From the NCBI GenBank assembly GCA_000242935.3, contig CP007053.1, forward strand, positions 558,001 through 622,000: a stretch of 64,000 nt of DNA, given 5' to 3'. The notes beneath the pieces are model-generated. The model was not told where the DNA came from. It made no database searches and saw nothing but the letters and a program-made list of their open reading frames with translations. A program made the translations under genes and the position numbers. The DNA is from Opitutaceae bacterium TAV5 (lineage in GTDB: Bacteria > Verrucomicrobiota > Verrucomicrobiia > Opitutales > Opitutaceae). This document shows positions 60,437 to 64,000 of this stretch, one piece after another. The stretch's first letter is position 1. Each line of letters starts with the position of its first letter.

Positions 60437-61171
60437 ATGAAAAAAACGCTCCGTCTCCTCGCTCTCCTTGCCACCCTCGCCGCTGCCTCGTTCGCTTCCG
60501 CCGCCGACGCTCCCCCGCCAGCCCTGCGCGGCGTCCTCATGACCGGAGGCGAACCGCTCTTCTCCCTTTCCGATACCGACGGCGAAAGCAAATGGGTGGC
60601 CGTCGGCAAGACCTTCAACGGCTGGAAGCTCGACTCCTGGGACGCCACCTCCGGCACGCTCACGCTGACCAAAGACGGCGCCACTAAAAAAGTCTCGCTC
60701 GAATCCGCCACGGTCGCCGCCAGCTCCGGTGAAAAGGCCACCCTCGCCGAAGCCACCGCGCTCATGGACCAGATGCGCTTCGAGGAAATGATCGCCAAAT
60801 CGCTCGAACAGCAACGCGCCGTCCTCGGGAAAATGTTCCTCCAGATGCTGCAACAGCAGGGCATGAAAGACGCCGAGGCGCAGAAGATGGCCGACATGCA
60901 GATGAAGCTCGTCAATATCCTCTTCGACGAGATGGACATCAAGGGCATGAAAGGCGACATCGCCACCGCCTACTCGGATCTCTTCACGAAAGACCAGTTG
61001 CAGGGCCTTTCCGTGTTTTATTCCACGCCCACCGGCCAGGCGTTTATCGACAAGCAGCCCGAACTCGGCGCCCGCATGCAGGAAGTCATGATGCCCCGCA
61101 TGATGAAGGCCATGCCCAAGGTCCAGGCCGCCGCTGCCGAAATGATCCGCGACGCCGGCAACAAGGAATAA
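60437..61171 (+). CDS. DUF2059 domain secreted protein
   Basis: A 244-residue exported protein with a signal peptide (MKKTLRLLALLATLAAASFASAAD), a small beta-rich segment (DGESKWVAVGKTFNGWKLDSWDATSGTLTLTKDG) and a C-terminal DUF2059-type helical domain (TAYSDLFTKDQLQGLSVFYSTPTGQAFIDKQPELGARMQEVM). Function unknown; periplasmic. ATG 60437 starts the signal sequence; the frame upstream is unlike a protein. Confidence 0.85.
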   Translation: MKKTLRLLALLATLAAASFASAADAPPPALRGVLMTGGEPLFSLSDTDGESKWVAVGKTFNGWKLDSWDATSGTLTLTKDGATKKVSLESATVAASSGEKATLAEATALMDQMRFEEMIAKSLEQQRAVLGKMFLQMLQQQGMKDAEAQKMADMQMKLVNILFDEMDIKGMKGDIATAYSDLFTKDQLQGLSVFYSTPTGQAFIDKQPELGARMQEVMMPRMMKAMPKVQAAAAEMIRDAGNKE

Positions 61172-61186
61172 CCGGGAGCCTCCGGG

Positions 61187-61282
61187 TGGCACGGCCATCC
61201 TGGCCGTGGACGGCGCTCCGCGCCGCAAGCGTCTCCCCCCTCCCCGGAATCACGGGCGTTTGGCAGAAAAAGCCCGTGCCAC
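61187..61282. repeat. composite palindromic element (GTGGCAC...GTGCCAC)
   Basis: Begins GTGGCACGGCC-ATCCT-GGCCGTGG and ends with CACGGGC-GTTTGGCAGAAAAA-GCCCGTG. The 14-base loop of the second hairpin equals, in reverse complement, that of the hairpin at 54623 with one difference, while the stems differ. It begins 16 bases after the DUF2059 stop. Confidence 0.85.
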
Positions 61283-61378
61283 GTCATGGCATCCGTTTGA
61301 GTTACACCCTCCCGCCCCCAAACCTCACGCCCCCGGTTGACAGACCGGGCATTGTCCGGCCTGCTCATTCCTTGCTCT

Positions 61379-62491
61379 ATGTCCAGGCGTGCTGTTCTTC
61401 TCGTCAACCTTGGTTCGCCCGACTCCACCCGGGTCGGCGATGTACGCCGTTACCTGCGTGAATTTCTCGGTGACGAACGCGTCATCGACAAACCCTCAAA
61501 ACCCTTCCGCTGGCTGCTCGTCAACGGCATCATCACGCCCTTCCGCGCGCCCAAGTCCGCCCACGCCTACCGCCAGGTCTGGACCAAGGCCGGCTCGCCG
61601 CTCGTCGTCACCTCCGAAAGCGTGCAGCGCAAACTCGTCAAGGAGCTCCAGGCCGACTTCGGCGACGAACAGCTCGTGTTCCTCGCCATGCGCTACGGCA
61701 AACCGTCCATCGCCTCGGTCATCGAGACCATCGCGCTGGCCGGCATCGATGAACTGCTCCTCTTCCCCCAATACCCGCACTACGCCATGTCTTCGTGGGA
61801 GACCGTGGTCGTAAAAGTTTACGAGGAAGCCGCCCGGCTCGCCCCCGGCCTGCGCATCGAATGCGTGCGCCCCTTTTACCAGGATCACGACTACATCGAG
61901 GCGCTCAACGCAGTCTCGCAGCCGTATTTGCAGGACCCGTACGACCATGTGCTGTTTTCCTATCACGGCATCCCCGAGCGCCACCTGCGCAAGGCCGATT
62001 CCTCAAAAGCCCATTGCCTGACGGTCAACGACTGCTGCAACACGTGCAGCGCACTCCACGAAACCTGTTACCGCGCCCAGATCACCAAAACCACCCAAGC
62101 CTTCGTGCGCCGCGCCGGCATCCCGGACGGCAAGTGGTCGATCTCGTTCCAGTCACGCCTCGCCGGCGAACCCTGGCTCACGCCGTACACCGACAAGGAG
62201 CTCGAACGCCTGCCGGCCGAAGGCAAAAAACGCCTCGTCATCTTCACCCCCGCCTTCGTGGCCGACTGCCTCGAGACGCTCGAGGAAATCGCCATGACCG
62301 GCGAGAAAACCTTTCTCGAGGCCGGCGGCGAAGCGTTCCTCCACGTGCCCTGCCTCAACGATTCCCCCGCTTACATCCGGTTCCTCGCCGGTCGCGTGCG
62401 CGCCTGGCTCGCGCACGAATCCCCCACCGCAACCCATGTCAAGGAAGCCGCCCGCCAGCTCGTGTCCGCCCAGGAAGATGTCTCTGCCTGA
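61379..62491 (+). CDS. hemH: ferrochelatase
   Basis: A 370-residue enzyme inserting Fe(II) into protoporphyrin IX, the last step of heme synthesis. Motifs: VLLVNLGSPDS at the N-terminus, LFSYHGIPERHLRKAD with the metal-site His, SFQSRLAGEPWLTPYTD, LVIFTPAFVADCLETLEEI, and the Glu of GGEAFLHVPCLND. Two Cys-rich segments (DCCNTCSALHETC) are present, as in some Fe-S ferrochelatases. ATG 61379 matches the family start; a TTGACA at 61337 may be its -35. The DUF1275 gene follows after 5 bases. Confidence 0.95.
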   Translation: MSRRAVLLVNLGSPDSTRVGDVRRYLREFLGDERVIDKPSKPFRWLLVNGIITPFRAPKSAHAYRQVWTKAGSPLVVTSESVQRKLVKELQADFGDEQLVFLAMRYGKPSIASVIETIALAGIDELLLFPQYPHYAMSSWETVVVKVYEEAARLAPGLRIECVRPFYQDHDYIEALNAVSQPYLQDPYDHVLFSYHGIPERHLRKADSSKAHCLTVNDCCNTCSALHETCYRAQITKTTQAFVRRAGIPDGKWSISFQSRLAGEPWLTPYTDKELERLPAEGKKRLVIFTPAFVADCLETLEEIAMTGEKTFLEAGGEAFLHVPCLNDSPAYIRFLAGRVRAWLAHESPTATHVKEAARQLVSAQEDVSA

Positions 62492-62496
62492 CAGCC

Positions 62497-63309
62497 ATGT
62501 CTGCCGAGGCCCTTTCCTCTCCATCCGCCGCCACCCCGCCCCCGCCGCCTCCCTCCGCTGAGCCTCGCCCGGCCGCGACCACGAAGCATCTGCCGCCCTG
62601 GGTCGCGCTCGGGGGTTTCCTGCTCACGCTGGTCGCGGGTTGCATCAACGCCGTCGGCCTTCTCGGGCTCGGGCACCAGGCGATCACCCACCTCACCGGC
62701 ACGATCACGATTCTCGGCACGAACTTCGCCTACGACAACATGCCCGGCGCGCTCAACGCGCTGTGCGTGATCTTTTTCTTTTTCGTCGGCTGCACGATCA
62801 GCGGTTTCACCATCCGCGGCCGCACCGTGAAGCTCGGCCGCCGCTATGGCTTCATCCTCGCCGGCGAATCATGCCTGCTCTTTGTCGCCGTCTGGTTTCT
62901 CAACCGCGGCAGCATCGTCGGCGACTACCTCGCCTCCACCGCCTGCGGCATGCAGAACGGCATGGCCACCACCTACAGCGGCGCGATCGTACGCACCTCG
63001 CACATGACGGGCATCGTCACCGATCTCGGCGTCGCCCTCGGCCAGTTCCTGCGCGGGCTGCCGGTCGAGTGGATCCGCGTGCGCCTGCTGGCCTCGCTCC
63101 TCGCCGGCTTCACCTTCGGCGGCATCGCCGGAGCGCTGTTGTACCGGCTGGTCCACTACAACGCGCTGCTCGTCCCCGCCGCCATCTGCGGCGCCTGCGG
63201 CGGACTCTACATGCTCAAAAAACACCTCGACCGCGAAAAGAAGAAACGCTGGGCGGCGCGACGCAAACTCATCGCCGAACGCCGGCAGTCGAAACGCGGC
63301 AAGGCGTAG
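62497..63309 (+). CDS. DUF1275 (YoaK-like) membrane protein
   Basis: A 270-residue inner-membrane protein with about six membrane segments and the family features GCINAVGLLGLGHQAITHLTGT and CGMQNGMATTYSGAIVRTSHMTGIVTDLG. A Pro/Ala-rich N-terminal ~30 residues and a basic C-terminus (KKKRWAARRKLIAERRQSKRGK) flank it. Function of the family is unknown, possibly transport. It starts 5 bases after hemH, so translation is coupled. Confidence 0.9.
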   Translation: MSAEALSSPSAATPPPPPPSAEPRPAATTKHLPPWVALGGFLLTLVAGCINAVGLLGLGHQAITHLTGTITILGTNFAYDNMPGALNALCVIFFFFVGCTISGFTIRGRTVKLGRRYGFILAGESCLLFVAVWFLNRGSIVGDYLASTACGMQNGMATTYSGAIVRTSHMTGIVTDLGVALGQFLRGLPVEWIRVRLLASLLAGFTFGGIAGALLYRLVHYNALLVPAAICGACGGLYMLKKHLDREKKKRWAARRKLIAERRQSKRGKA

Positions 63310-63358
63310 AAATGAAAGGGGCGCGGGCGGGACGCTCGCGTCACATCCCGTCCGCCTT

Positions 63359-64000
63359 CTATTTCCCCATCGGCAGCGCCTCGACCGCGTCGCCGGCTCG
63401 CAGCATGGCATTGGGATTGACGATCACCGGCGTGTCCGCCGCCAGCGAGCCGGAGGTCACCTCGACGCTCGGGCCGAAATTGCGTCCCGGCCGGACTTCC
63501 TGAAAGGCCACCTTGCCCTCGCTCACGACCGCAACCGTGGTCTTGCCGCTCTCGACCAGCAACGTGTTGGTCGGCACGACAAACGTGCCCGGCGACGGCG
63601 GCAGCTCGAAAGCCGCCGTGCCCGTCAGGCCGGCGGGCAGGATGAAATCCGGATTATCCAGCAGCAACTCGGCGCGCATCGTGCCGGAGGCCGTGTCGAA
63701 AACACGGCTGAAGCGCGCCACCTGCGCGGGGAAGGTGCGTCCGGGCAATTCGTTGAAACGCACCGTGGCCTCCGTGCCGATCGAGAGCCGCAGGGCGATA
63801 TCGGGCGTGGCGTTGATCGCGAAGCGCAGCTTGTCGATCCGCGCGATCCGGTAGAGCCAGCCGTCGGTCGCCGCGGAATCGCCGCGCACGTGGTCGCCGC
63901 GGTCGAAATTGCGCGCGGAGATCACGGCGTCGAACGGAGCGCGGACGATCGCGAACCGTTGCAACTCCTCCAGCCGGGCGAGCGCGGCCTTCGAGGCCCG
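63359..64000 (-). CDS. RND efflux periplasmic adaptor (HlyD/MFP family), 5' part outside window
   Basis: The frame is open to the right end of the window, so the N-terminus is missing; 213 residues are visible. The sequence reads LARLEELQRFAIVRAPFDAVISARNFDRGDHV (lipoyl and barrel-sandwich region), then the beta-barrel (LRLSIGTEATVRFNELPGRTFPAQVARFSRVFDTASGTMRAELLLDN) and the membrane-proximal end (TFVVPTNTLLVESGKTTVAVVSEGKVAFQEVRPG). It links an inner-membrane RND pump to an outer-membrane channel; the pump gene lies outside the window. Convergent with the DUF1275 gene. Confidence 0.9.
   Translation of the reverse strand, partial: RASKAALARLEELQRFAIVRAPFDAVISARNFDRGDHVRGDSAATDGWLYRIARIDKLRFAINATPDIALRLSIGTEATVRFNELPGRTFPAQVARFSRVFDTASGTMRAELLLDNPDFILPAGLTGTAAFELPPSPGTFVVPTNTLLVESGKTTVAVVSEGKVAFQEVRPGRNFGPSVEVTSGSLAADTPVIVNPNAMLRAGDAVEALPMGK

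Noticed and set aside
61337-61378. Extended start of ferrochelatase
   Set aside because: The family starts at MSRRAVLLVNLGSPDS; the extension contains a likely -35 hexamer.

Overview
The window is about 64 kb of GC-rich, densely coded bacterial chromosome. It probably comes from a verrucomicrobium of the Opitutaceae type. This is an inference from content: a PEP-CTERM protein, a pseudopilin and glycoside hydrolases in one locus under a LacI regulator; an SHD1-domain protein; a DUF5069 domain; a tandem ThyX-like protein; LpxI (so a Gram-negative envelope); GTP-type PEPCK; and PPi-dependent phosphofructokinase. The lifestyle suggested is a polysaccharide-degrading fermenter or facultative anaerobe, because the only ribonucleotide reductase seen is the oxygen-sensitive NrdD/NrdG pair.

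Layout. 1-5.5 kb: a truncated carbohydrate-related protein, a sodium/solute symporter and a convergent BNR/sialidase-like protein. 5.9-13.0 kb: a copper P-type ATPase, L33, a gamma-carbonic anhydrase, and nrdD with nrdG. 13.5-26 kb: pckG, the creB response regulator, a DUF3108 protein, then a glycan locus on the minus strand (GH38 mannosidase, pseudopilin, clan-A hydrolase, PEP-CTERM protein, decayed paralogue) divergent from a LacI regulator and the creC kinase. 26-30.6 kb: an EEP-family phosphodiesterase, a secreted unknown, a ThyX-like protein, S18 and Sua5. 30.6-35.4 kb: an AT-richer exopolysaccharide operon (Wzc-like kinase, Wza-like export protein, beta-barrel, Ala-rich secreted protein) with a divergent TPR membrane protein. 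37.5-41.2 kb: a BadF-type sugar kinase overlapping a DUF5069-gluconokinase fusion, tRNA-Glu and PPi-PFK. 41.3-44.5 kb: three overlapping minus-strand genes encoding an AAA_21/OLD-like ATPase, a TOPRIM-like protein and an SHD1/C39-like cysteine peptidase. This is the best candidate for an undescribed (possibly defence) system. 44.6-56.2 kb: Dus, a bifunctional nuclease, LpxI, three hypothetical or membrane proteins, a prenyl synthase, a nuclease-XPD helicase fusion, a RecO-like protein and a DUF502 protein. 56.4-64 kb: GT2 and STT3-like glycosyltransferases, a DUF2059 protein, ferrochelatase, a DUF1275 protein and a truncated RND adaptor.

The second strong signal is non-coding. Many gene ends carry composite palindromic elements of three kinds: GGAG...CTCC termini, GTGGC...GCCAC termini, and A/C-rich inverted repeats. 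They are built from small hairpins whose loops are conserved while the stems vary in a compensating way. Most start within about 30 nt of a stop codon. One sits in frame inside the helicase gene and supplies about 40 residues. Two copies, at 9.4 and 26.0 kb, share their ends but have different centres.

All product names come from motif recognition by eye. Starts were moved from the longest open frame wherever a TTG start or an extension past the family's usual N-terminus made it unlikely.
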